Positions 1 through 6,943 of a stretch of DNA of 15,547 bases are shown piece after piece. Below the pieces are notes generated by a model. That model searched no databases, was not told the origin of the DNA, and worked only from the letters and a program-made list of their open reading frames with translations. Location of the stretch: contig JAEXBT010000035.1 in the NCBI GenBank assembly GCA_023393895.1, positions 1-15,547 of the forward strand. Reading direction: 5' to 3'. Position 1 is the first letter of the stretch. Every line of letters begins with the position of its first letter. The DNA comes from Pseudomonadota bacterium (GTDB lineage: Bacteria; Pseudomonadota; Gammaproteobacteria; Xanthomonadales; Xanthomonadaceae). The translations under genes were made by a program, and so were the position numbers.

Positions 1-1604
1 GCTTCGAGATCCTCGGCAAGGGCGGCAATGCATTCGATGCGGCGGTGGCGGTGTCCTCGACGCTGTCGGTGGTCGAGCCGATCAGCTCGGGCATCGGCGG
101 TGGCGGGCTGTTCCTGCTGCACGACGCAAGAACCGGCAAGGACCATTTCATCGACGCGCGCGAGGCCGCGCCGGCCTCGGCCACGCCCGCCGCCTTCCTC
201 GACAAGGACGGCAACCTGGACCGCGACCGCGCGACCAATGGGCCGTGGGCGGCCGGCATTCCGGGTCTGCCCGCCGCCTTGGTGCATATGGCGGAGAAGT
301 ACGGCCGCCTGCCGCTGCGTGAGTCTCTGGCGCCGTCGATCCGGATCGCCCGCGAAGGCTTCCCGATGTATGGGCGGCTGGTGCGTGGCTACGCCGAGAA
401 GCGCGAGGTGATGGAGCGCTACCCCGGCACCCGCGCGGTTTACCTGAAGAATGGCAAGCCGCTGGCCGAGGGCGAGATCCTGCGCCAGCCCGATCTTGCG
501 CGCACCCTGCAACTGCTGGCCGATCGCGGCCACGATGGTTTCTATCGCGGGGATACCGCGCGCCGCATGCTGGCCTCGATCAAGGCCGAGGGTGGCCGCT
601 GGACGGCCGAGGAAGTGGCCGCCTACCGCGTGCGCGAACGCGAGCCGATCCGCTTCGATTACCGCGGCTGGCGCATCACCACCGCGCCGCCGCCTTCCTC
701 GGGGGGCATCGCGCTGGCGCAGATGCTGCAGATGCTGGCGCCGTTCGACCTGCAGAAGATGGATGAAGCCGAGCGCGTGCACCTGGTCGCCGAATCGATG
801 CGCCGCGCCTTCCACGACCGCACCTTCTACCTGGGCGATCCGGATTTCGTGAAGGTGCCACAGGTCACGCTGACCTCGCCGTACTACGCGGCCGGCCTGC
901 GTTCAACCATCCATCGCGCGAAGGCGACGCCGAGCGACCTGCTGCCGGGCGAACCGACGCCATTCCTCGAGCATGACGAGACCACGCACTTCTCGATCAT
1001 CGATGCCGAGGGCAATCGCGTCGGCGGCACCCAGACGGTGAACCTGCTGTATGGCTCGGGTTTGATCCCGCCCGGCACCGGCTTCCTGCTCAACAACGAG
1101 ATGGACGATTTCGCGCTCAAGCCGGGCACGCCCAACGCCTTCGGGGTGATGGGTTACGCGGCCAATGCGCCGGCGCCGGGCAAGCGCATGCTGAGCTCGA
1201 TGACGCTGACCTTCATGGAATCCGATGACCGCGTGACCGTGATCGGCACGCCCGGCGGCACCCGCATCATCACCATGGTGCTGCTCGGCATCCTCGGCTA
1301 TGACGCCGGCCTGGACGCGCAGCAGGTCGCCGCGTTGCCGCGCTACCACCACCAGTGGTGGCCGGACGCGATCGGCATCGAGAAGGATGCGCTGTCGGCC
1401 GAAACCATCGCCCGCTTGCGCGCGATGGGCCACGCCGTCGTCGTGCCCGGCGAAAAGGTAGGTGAGCGCTCGTCGGATGCGTGGGGCAACCTGCAGACCG
1501 TGGAGATGGACCGTCGCAGCGGCGTCCTGCGCGCGGGCACCGATCCGCGCAACCCGGTGGGCAAGGGCGAAGTGCGGGCGATGCAGGCGGCTGCGAACAG
1601 ATGA
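1..1604 (+). CDS. ggt: Gamma-glutamyltransferase, 5' end missing
   Basis: This is the C-terminal ~533 codons of a gamma-glutamyltranspeptidase, an exported N-terminal-nucleophile hydrolase that cleaves gamma-glutamyl bonds of glutathione and related amides. The reading frame is already open at the window edge (first full codon at 3), so the signal peptide and first few dozen residues lie outside. Visible family landmarks, in order, are a KGGNAFDAAVA segment followed by VEPISSGIGGGG, the autoprocessing site TTH(F)S with the probable catalytic Thr at codon 981-983, the downstream LLNNEMDDF block, the RMLSSM serine pair, and GTPGG near the end. The large and small subunits should therefore arise by cleavage just before that Thr. 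The stop TGA is at 1602-1604. The gene converges on the peroxiredoxin with 51 bases between them. The fold and processing assignment is firm. Substrate (glutathione versus other gamma-glutamyl compounds or acylase activity) cannot be read from sequence. Confidence 0.95.
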   Translation, partial: FEILGKGGNAFDAAVAVSSTLSVVEPISSGIGGGGLFLLHDARTGKDHFIDAREAAPASATPAAFLDKDGNLDRDRATNGPWAAGIPGLPAALVHMAEKYGRLPLRESLAPSIRIAREGFPMYGRLVRGYAEKREVMERYPGTRAVYLKNGKPLAEGEILRQPDLARTLQLLADRGHDGFYRGDTARRMLASIKAEGGRWTAEEVAAYRVREREPIRFDYRGWRITTAPPPSSGGIALAQMLQMLAPFDLQKMDEAERVHLVAESMRRAFHDRTFYLGDPDFVKVPQVTLTSPYYAAGLRSTIHRAKATPSDLLPGEPTPFLEHDETTHFSIIDAEGNRVGGTQTVNLLYGSGLIPPGTGFLLNNEMDDFALKPGTPNAFGVMGYAANAPAPGKRMLSSMTLTFMESDDRVTVIGTPGGTRIITMVLLGILGYDAGLDAQQVAALPRYHHQWWPDAIGIEKDALSAETIARLRAMGHAVVVPGEKVGERSSDAWGNLQTVEMDRRSGVLRAGTDPRNPVGKGEVRAMQAAANR

Positions 1605-1610
1605 AGGGCG

Positions 1611-1630
1611 GCGGCCGGAAGCCCGGCCGC
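1611..1630. terminator. GC-rich hairpin between convergent genes
   Basis: A perfect 8-bp inverted repeat (GCGGCCGG at 1611-1618, CCGGCCGC at 1623-1630) with a 4-base loop AAGC lies in the 51-base gap between the convergent ggt and peroxiredoxin genes. There is no clear T-run on either side, so it is a weak or bidirectional terminator candidate at best. Confidence 0.4.
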
Positions 1631-1655
1631 AATCGTGGCGTGATGGCGGACGCGA

Positions 1656-2198
1656 TCAGCCCGCGTACGGATTCGCCTTCATCCAGGCGAGCACCTTCTC
1701 CGGCTTGCTCTCGCCGTAGGGATCATCGTCGCTGCCGTCATCGTTGATGCCGGGTTCGACGAACATCGCGCGGATCACGCCGTCATCGATCACCGCCGCG
1801 TAGCGCCAGCTGCGCTGGCCGAATCCGAGATGGTCCTTGTCGATCAACATGCCCATGCGCCGGGTGAACCTGCCGGAGCCATCGGGCAGCAGCTTCACCT
1901 TGTCGATGCCGAGGTGCTTGCCCCACTGGTACATCACGAAGGCATCGTTCACCGACAGGCAGCTCACGTCGGTGGCGCCGGCCGCGCACAGCGCATCGAA
2001 CTCGCGTTCGAACGCAGGGCACTGCTCCGTGCTGCAGGTGGGCGTGAATGCGCCGGGCAGGGCGAACAGCACGTGGCGGCCCTTGCCGAACAGTTCGCCG
2101 GTGGACACGTCCTGCCAGCGGAACGGGTTGGGCCCGCCAATCGATTCATCGCGTACGCGCGTCTTCAGCACCACGTCGGGGACGGTCTGGCCGATCAT
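1656..2198 (-). CDS. Peroxiredoxin, Prx5 / plant type II subfamily
   Basis: A 180-residue thiol peroxidase of the AhpC/TSA superfamily that reduces hydrogen peroxide and organic peroxides. The motif PGAFTPTCS carries the peroxidatic Cys55. A second cysteine, Cys80 in VSCLSVNDAFV, lies 25 residues downstream, the same spacing as the resolving cysteine of plant type II peroxiredoxins, which suggests an atypical 2-Cys mechanism regenerated by glutaredoxin or thioredoxin. The C-terminal FVEPGINDD segment is typical of the subfamily. No glutaredoxin domain is fused. The frame extends upstream to 2291, but the ATG at 2198 is chosen because AAGGAG sits six bases before it and the protein then begins MIGQTVPD, as family members do. 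Length matches the family. It is divergent from the MBL hydrolase and convergent with ggt. No signal peptide is seen, so it is probably cytoplasmic. Confidence 0.93.
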   Translation of the reverse strand: MIGQTVPDVVLKTRVRDESIGGPNPFRWQDVSTGELFGKGRHVLFALPGAFTPTCSTEQCPAFEREFDALCAAGATDVSCLSVNDAFVMYQWGKHLGIDKVKLLPDGSGRFTRRMGMLIDKDHLGFGQRSWRYAAVIDDGVIRAMFVEPGINDDGSDDDPYGESKPEKVLAWMKANPYAG

Positions 2199-2204
2199 CG
2201 GTTT

Positions 2205-2210
2205 CTCCTT
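2205..2210 (-). promoter_or_regulatory. Ribosome binding site deciding the peroxiredoxin start
   Basis: Read on the minus strand this is AAGGAG, six bases upstream of the ATG at 2198. It is the best Shine-Dalgarno match near any candidate start and argues against the longer upstream extension of the frame. Confidence 0.8.
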
Positions 2211-2240
2211 GGTTTGCCTGACGCCGCCGATTGGGCCACG

Positions 2241-2270
2241 CGCCGGCTCAAGGGGATGTCGAGGCCGGCG
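2241..2270. repeat. Inverted repeat in divergent promoter region
   Basis: CGCCGGC at 2241-2247 and GCCGGCG at 2264-2270 form a perfect 7-bp inverted repeat around a 16-base spacer, within the 104-base gap between the divergent peroxiredoxin and MBL hydrolase genes. It could be an operator, but such GC-rich words are common in this genome. No convincing -35/-10 pair was found in the gap. Confidence 0.3.
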
Positions 2271-2302
2271 TACCATGGGCGCAGGTCCCACGGAACGTTG
2301 CG

Positions 2303-3190
2303 ATGAAACTCTGGTCGATCCTCGGCAACTCGCAGATGCTCGATGGCGGCGCGATGTTCGGCAACGCGCCGCGCGAGATGTGGCGGAAATGGATTCCCGC
2401 CGATGAACTCAACCGCATCCCGCTGGCCTGCCGCGCACTGCTGGCCACGCCGCTGAATGGGCGCACGGTGTTGTTCGAGACCGGCATCGGCAGCTTCTTC
2501 GAGCCGAAGCTGCGCGAACGCTACGGCGTGCAGGAAGACCGCCACGTCCTCCTCGACTCGCTGCAGGCGGCCGGCTTCGGCGACGCGGACATCGATGTCG
2601 TCGTCCTATCGCACCTGCACTTCGACCATGCCGGCGGCCTGCTCGCGCCGTGGGCCGAGGACGAGGCCCCGCGCCTGCTGTTCCCGAACGCGACCTTCAT
2701 GGTCAGCCGCGCCTGCTGGGAGCGCGCGCTGTCTCCGCACCCGCGCGACCGCGCGAGTTTCATTCCTGAGCTGCCCGGCCTGCTCGAGGCAAGCGGTCGG
2801 CTTGAGATCGTCGAGGGCGAGCACTCAGCCGCGCTGGGCGACGCCGTGCGCTTCCATTACAGCGACGGCCATACGCCGGGGCTGATGCTGGCCGAGATCG
2901 TCGGGCCGGAGGTCGTGGATGGCCAGTCCCACGGTGGCGTGGTGTTCTGCGCCGACCTCATCCCGGGGCGGCCGTGGGTGCACGTGCCTATCACGATGGG
3001 CTACGACCGCAACGCCGAGTTGCTGATCGATGAGAAGCGAGGTTTCCTGGAAGACAAGCTTGCGCGAAACGTGCATCTGTTCTTCACCCATGACCCGGAT
3101 TGCGCCCTGGCGCAGGTGACACGTGACGAACGGGGGCGTTTCAGTACCACGCACGAGGTCGCGGAATTGCGTGCCCGCATGTTGCAATGA
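2303..3190 (+). CDS. MBL-fold metallo-hydrolase, YtnP-like
   Basis: A 295-residue metallo-beta-lactamase-fold hydrolase. The dinuclear zinc site is complete: HLHFDH at residues 104-109, His190 in YSDGHTPG, Asp218 in FCADL, and His263 in FFTHDPD. The N-terminal [15 protein letters not shown] segment and the following [11 protein letters not shown] resemble the YtnP-type subgroup, some of whose members hydrolyse N-acyl-homoserine lactones. Lactonase activity here is an inference from that resemblance, and other esters or lactones are possible. The frame stays open upstream to 2231, but the ATG at 2303 is preferred because the family similarity starts there; only a weak GGAA precedes it. There is no signal peptide, so it is probably cytoplasmic. 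It is divergent from the peroxiredoxin, and its stop lies 86 bases before the receptor start, so it may or may not be co-transcribed with the phosphate cluster. Confidence 0.9.
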   Translation: MKLWSILGNSQMLDGGAMFGNAPREMWRKWIPADELNRIPLACRALLATPLNGRTVLFETGIGSFFEPKLRERYGVQEDRHVLLDSLQAAGFGDADIDVVVLSHLHFDHAGGLLAPWAEDEAPRLLFPNATFMVSRACWERALSPHPRDRASFIPELPGLLEASGRLEIVEGEHSAALGDAVRFHYSDGHTPGLMLAEIVGPEVVDGQSHGGVVFCADLIPGRPWVHVPITMGYDRNAELLIDEKRGFLEDKLARNVHLFFTHDPDCALAQVTRDERGRFSTTHEVAELRARMLQ

Positions 3191-3204
3191 CACAAAACTG
3201 AAAC
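3187..3204. promoter_or_regulatory. Possible Pho-box-like direct repeat
   Basis: ATGACAC-AAAA-CTGAAAC is two imperfect 7-base repeats 11 bases apart with an A/T spacer. On the opposite strand it reads GTTTCAG-TTTT-GTGTCAT, against the enterobacterial PhoB box CTGTCAT-(A/T)4-CTGTCAT. One half matches 6 of 7 positions and the other 4 of 7. It overlaps the stop codon of the MBL gene and lies just upstream of the receptor-phytase-phosphatase cluster, where a phosphate-starvation site would be expected. The orientation is reversed and the match is only moderate. A poor -10-like TATGTG follows at 3213-3218. Confidence 0.3.
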
Positions 3205-3276
3205 CTTTCCGTTATGTGACGGTAAGAAGACGGCTTCACCATCCGGATGTTTATGACACTCCGGATGATGTTCCAG

Positions 3277-5814
3277 ATGAAGAAGTTGCCCCTGAGCGCC
3301 GCCATTGCCGCCTGTCTTTTTCCCGTCGCGTTCTCGCCCGAAGTGCGCGCCCAGCAGGCCACGAGTGCCGACCAGCTCGATGTCGTCGTCGTCCAGGGCC
3401 AGCTGGATGCGCAGCGTCGCGCGATCGACGTGAAGCGCGAGTCCGACGCGATCGAGGACGTGGTCTCCTCCGACAGCATGGGCCAGTACCCCGACGACAA
3501 CATCGGTGAATCGCTGCAGCGCCTGCCGGGCGTCAGCGTGACCCGCGACCAGGGCGAGGGCCGCTACATCGTGATCCGCGGGCTGGATGCCGCGCAGAAC
3601 TCGGTGCAGGTCGACGGCATCGCGATGGGTACCCCCGAGGACAGCAGCCGCGCCGCGCCGCTCGACGTCATTCCTTCCGAATCGACCGAGCGCCTGCGCG
3701 TGATCAAGGCGCCGACGCCCGACATGCCCGGTGATTCGCTTGGCGGCACGGTGCTGGTCGAGTCGGCTTCGGCGTTCGACCGCAACGGCCGCAGCCTGCG
3801 CGGCAAGGTAGAGGGCAGCCATCAGCCGCTGTCGGGCAAGACCAGCCCGAAGGCGGCCTTCAACTACAGCGAGGTGTTCGGCGGCACCTTCGGCGTGGCG
3901 CTGGGCCTGAGCTGGCAGGACCGCGACTACGAGTCCGACAACATGGAAGTGGAATGGGACGAGCACGACGACGTGGCCGACCGCCTGGTGCCGATCGAGG
4001 TGCAGCAGCGCAAGTACTTCGTGAACCGCGAACGCAAGGGCGTGAACCTCAACTTCGATTGGCGCCCGAACCAGGACAGCAGCTACTTCCTGCGCACGCT
4101 CTACACTGATTTCACCGATGCGGAAACCCGCCAGCGCAGCATCATCCCGATCGGCGAAGGCGACATTACCGGCTTCTCCGGCGGCGCCTATACGGTGGAA
4201 GGCATCGATCCGGGCGACTTCAGCCGGCGCGTGCGCTGGCGCACCAAGGCCGAGGACACCTTCACCGTCAGCGCAGGCGGTGAAAACCGCTTCGGCGCCT
4301 CTCTGCTGGAGTATCAGCTGGGCTACACCAAGGTGCGCGAGCGAGTGAACGACGAGGTGGAGGGCCGGTTCTCCTACGAAGGCGCGGACGACATGCAGAT
4401 CCGTGTCAGCTCGCTCGATGGCCTGCCGCGGTACGAGGTGCTCGATCCGGCCGGCGACGCCTGGCTGCGCAACGCCAACTACAGCTTCAACCGGTTCGTG
4501 CCGGCACCCAAGCAGGTCGATGATGATGCGCTGAGCGCGCGCGTGGACTTCCGTTTCGATACCGATGCGGTGCGCTGGAAGACCGGCCTCGCCGCGCGCT
4601 GGCGCGACCGTGACGTCAACGTGGACGAGGTGGAGCTGCGCCGCGGTCCGGCCCTTGACCTGGCTGACTGGACGCGTGCGAGCCCCTCGCACCGCCAGGC
4701 GCTGATGGGTGACGGCCTGGATGCGGCCGCGATGATGCGTTACCTCGCGGCGCACGGAGGGGAATACACCGCGCGCCCGCAGGACGTCGACGGCAACACC
4801 ATCGTCTCCACGATCGAGGATTACGTGGCGAGCGAGGACGTGCTGGCCGGTTACGGCATGGCGACGTTCGACGTCGGCCCGGTCAAGGTTGTTGCCGGCG
4901 CCCGCGTGGAGCGCACGCGCTTCAAGGCCTCCGGTTTCGCCGCGGACATCGACGCGGACGGGGTGCTCGGCATTTCGCCGTCGACGGCGGACAAGTCCTA
5001 CACCGACGTGCTGCCGAGCGTGCACCTGCGCTGGGAGCCGACCGCGGACTGGGTGGTCCGTGGTGCCTACACGCACACGATCGCGCGGCCGTCGTTCGGC
5101 GACATCTCGCCGCGCGCCAGCATCAACCGCGAGGACGAGGAAGCCGAGTTCGGCAACCCCGACCTCGATCCGTACCTGTCACGCAACCTGGACCTGTCCT
5201 TCGAGCGCTACATCGGTGATTCCGGTCTGTTCTCCGCGGGCGTGTTCCACAAGAAGATCGATGGCTACATCGTGGAAACCTGGACCAACAACGACGCGCG
5301 CCTGCCGGGCTTCGACGTCGTGCGCCCGATCAACGGCCAGGATGCGTCGGTGTTCGGCGTCGAACTGAACTGGCAGCAGAAGCTGGACATGCTGCCGGGC
5401 CTGTGGAGCGGGCTGCTGGTGGGCCTGAGCGGGACCTGGCTCGACACCGAATTCGTTGCCGGCACCGAGGACCGCGCCGGCGAGAAATTCACCTTGCCGC
5501 GGTCGTCCGAGCAACTGTTGAGCGGGCACATCGGCTACGAATGGGGCGGGCTGAGCACGCGGCTGTCGGCGGTGCATCGCAGCGAATACCTGGAGGAGAT
5601 CGGCGACAGCGCCGCCTACGACCTCTGGGTTGCGCCGAACACGCAGCTCGACCTGACCGTCGACTACAAGATCGGCGACAACTGGGGCCTTTACCTGGAA
5701 GCCTCCAACCTGCTGGACGAGCCGCTTGAGCTGTACCAGGGGGATCGCAGCCAGACGTTCCAGAACGAGCTTTATGGTCGCACCTACGTGATCGGCGTCA
5801 AGGGGAGCTGGTGA
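3277..5814 (+). CDS. TonB-dependent outer-membrane receptor
   Basis: An ~845-residue TonB-dependent transporter that would move a scarce substrate across the outer membrane using the TonB-ExbB-ExbD energy system. Residues 1-25 form a signal peptide (MKKLPLSAAIAACLF..., cleavage after VRA, before QQA). A TonB-box-like LDVVVVQG lies at 34-41. The plug domain (about 47-165) contains IGESLQRLPGVSVTRDQGEGRYIVIRGLD, characteristic of the large Xanthomonas/Caulobacter receptor subgroup. A 22-strand-type barrel follows and ends in the aromatic C-terminus KGSW. The start is uncertain: in-frame ATGs also occur at 3247, 3253, 3265 and 3268, none with a good Shine-Dalgarno. 3277 is chosen because it gives a standard signal peptide. 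It heads a cluster with phytase, phosphatase and pyrophosphatase genes. Phytate, its breakdown products or a metal-phytate complex is therefore the inferred substrate, but the sequence alone does not show it. Confidence 0.93.
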   Translation: MKKLPLSAAIAACLFPVAFSPEVRAQQATSADQLDVVVVQGQLDAQRRAIDVKRESDAIEDVVSSDSMGQYPDDNIGESLQRLPGVSVTRDQGEGRYIVIRGLDAAQNSVQVDGIAMGTPEDSSRAAPLDVIPSESTERLRVIKAPTPDMPGDSLGGTVLVESASAFDRNGRSLRGKVEGSHQPLSGKTSPKAAFNYSEVFGGTFGVALGLSWQDRDYESDNMEVEWDEHDDVADRLVPIEVQQRKYFVNRERKGVNLNFDWRPNQDSSYFLRTLYTDFTDAETRQRSIIPIGEGDITGFSGGAYTVEGIDPGDFSRRVRWRTKAEDTFTVSAGGENRFGASLLEYQLGYTKVRERVNDEVEGRFSYEGADDMQIRVSSLDGLPRYEVLDPAGDAWLRNANYSFNRFVPAPKQVDDDALSARVDFRFDTDAVRWKTGLAARWRDRDVNVDEVELRRGPALDLADWTRASPSHRQALMGDGLDAAAMMRYLAAHGGEYTARPQDVDGNTIVSTIEDYVASEDVLAGYGMATFDVGPVKVVAGARVERTRFKASGFAADIDADGVLGISPSTADKSYTDVLPSVHLRWEPTADWVVRGAYTHTIARPSFGDISPRASINREDEEAEFGNPDLDPYLSRNLDLSFERYIGDSGLFSAGVFHKKIDGYIVETWTNNDARLPGFDVVRPINGQDASVFGVELNWQQKLDMLPGLWSGLLVGLSGTWLDTEFVAGTEDRAGEKFTLPRSSEQLLSGHIGYEWGGLSTRLSAVHRSEYLEEIGDSAAYDLWVAPNTQLDLTVDYKIGDNWGLYLEASNLLDEPLELYQGDRSQTFQNELYGRTYVIGVKGSW
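5800..5807 (+). promoter_or_regulatory. Ribosome binding site for the phytase-like gene
   Basis: AAGGGGAG lies inside the end of the receptor gene, six bases before the ATG at 5814. This supports ATG 5814 over the adjacent in-frame GTG at 5811. The receptor stop TGA (5812-5814) overlaps this ATG by one base, suggesting translational coupling. Confidence 0.7.
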
Positions 5815-6941
5815 TGGGCGCCTTCAGGAACGCATCGCTGGGGATCGCGCTGCTGGCACTGTTGGCCGGCTGCGCCACCAGCCCGGTTGACCGCGAGGAT
5901 CGCCAGGACGCGGCAAAGGCGACCTCGGGCGCAGGAGCCGGCTCGGATGCGCCGAGTATCCGCGAGGCCTTCCTCACCGAGATGGTGCCCGCTGACAACA
6001 TCGATTCGGTCGCATCCTGGCGCGCGCCGGACGGAAGGCGGTTGCTGGTGGCCACCGCGAAGGCCACCGACCGCCTGGTCGTGTATGACGGCGAGACCGG
6101 CCGGACCCTGCGTGGCGTCGGCAGCGCCGGCGAGGGCATGGGCCAGTTCGACCGCCCGAACGGCATCGCCATCGTCGACGACCTGCTTTGGGTGGTCGAG
6201 CGCGACAACCGTCGCGTGCAGGTGATGTCGCTCCCCGATTTCCTTCCGCTGGCGGCTTTCGGCAGCGAGATGCTCCAGACCCCGTACGGCCTGTGGGTGC
6301 GCAAGCTCGATGCGGGCTATGACGTCTACGTCACCGATGCCTACATGGCGGGCGAGGACGCACAGGGCGAGGACATCCTGCCGCCGCTGGCCCGTCTGGA
6401 CCGGCGCGTGCAGCGCTTCCATGTGATACCGGCGGGGACCGGCCTGAGCGCACGGCATGTCGGGAATTTCGGCGACACCACGCCCGATGGCGCGTTGCGG
6501 GTGGTCGAATCGATCTGGGGCGATGTCGCCAACGACCGCCTGCTGATTGCGGAGGAAGACGAGAGCTACGCCAATGAACTGAAAGTCTACGACCTGTCCG
6601 GGCGCTACGCCGGTCGCACGGTGGGGCGTGAGGTGTTCAAGGCGCAGGCCGAAGGCATCATGTTGCGCACCTGCGCGGGTGGCGGTGGCTGGTGGATCAC
6701 CACCGAACAGGGCAAGGGCCGCACCGTGTTCCACCTGTTTGATCGCCTCACGCTGCAGCATCGCGGCGCGGTCGCCGGCAACATGGTCGCCAATACCGAC
6801 GGCATCTGGTTGCACCAGTCGCCGACGCCGCGCTTCCCGGATGGCGTGCTCTACGCGGTGCATGACGACCAGGGCGTGGTGGCGCTGGACTGGCGTGACA
6901 TCGCACGCACACTGTCGCTGCCTGCCTGCGCGAGTCACTGA
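5814..6941 (+). CDS. Phytase-like beta-propeller lipoprotein
   Basis: A 375-residue lipoprotein: the leader ends in the lipobox LAGC with Cys20 as lipidation site and Ala at +2, compatible with outer-membrane sorting. The C-terminal half aligns by eye with beta-propeller (Bacillus-type) phytases, which strip phosphate from inositol hexakisphosphate with calcium. It has LLIAEEDE (Glu247-Glu250, matching the acidic YIAEEDE strand), AEGIML, and NTDGIW (Asp329) followed by PRFPDGVLYAVHDD. The N-terminal half is more divergent: the usual DDPAIW calcium motif appears as IDSVASW (63-69), and residues 104-140 read like an NHL repeat (GEGMGQFDRPNGIAI...DNRRVQVMSL). Its start overlaps the receptor stop, and its stop is 2 bases before the phosphatase start. 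Phytase fold is likely. Phytate as the actual substrate is inferred from fold and neighbours. A diverged phosphoesterase or ligand-binding propeller is the alternative. Confidence 0.8.
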   Translation: MGAFRNASLGIALLALLAGCATSPVDREDRQDAAKATSGAGAGSDAPSIREAFLTEMVPADNIDSVASWRAPDGRRLLVATAKATDRLVVYDGETGRTLRGVGSAGEGMGQFDRPNGIAIVDDLLWVVERDNRRVQVMSLPDFLPLAAFGSEMLQTPYGLWVRKLDAGYDVYVTDAYMAGEDAQGEDILPPLARLDRRVQRFHVIPAGTGLSARHVGNFGDTTPDGALRVVESIWGDVANDRLLIAEEDESYANELKVYDLSGRYAGRTVGREVFKAQAEGIMLRTCAGGGGWWITTEQGKGRTVFHLFDRLTLQHRGAVAGNMVANTDGIWLHQSPTPRFPDGVLYAVHDDQGVVALDWRDIARTLSLPACASH

Positions 6942-6943
6942 CC

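Noticed and set aside
2199..2291. A 31-codon N-terminal extension of the peroxiredoxin
   Set aside because: The ATG at 2198 has a near-perfect ribosome binding site and a family-typical N-terminus, and the extension has no homologous character.
2231..2302. A 24-codon N-terminal extension of the MBL hydrolase
   Set aside because: Similarity to the family begins at the Met at 2303, and the extension lies in the divergent promoter region.
3001..5076. A 691-codon open frame on the minus strand, antisense to the receptor
   Set aside because: It opposes a well-supported receptor gene. Its product is His/Arg/Ala/Val-rich without motifs, and such long antisense frames are expected from the GC-biased codon use of the real gene.
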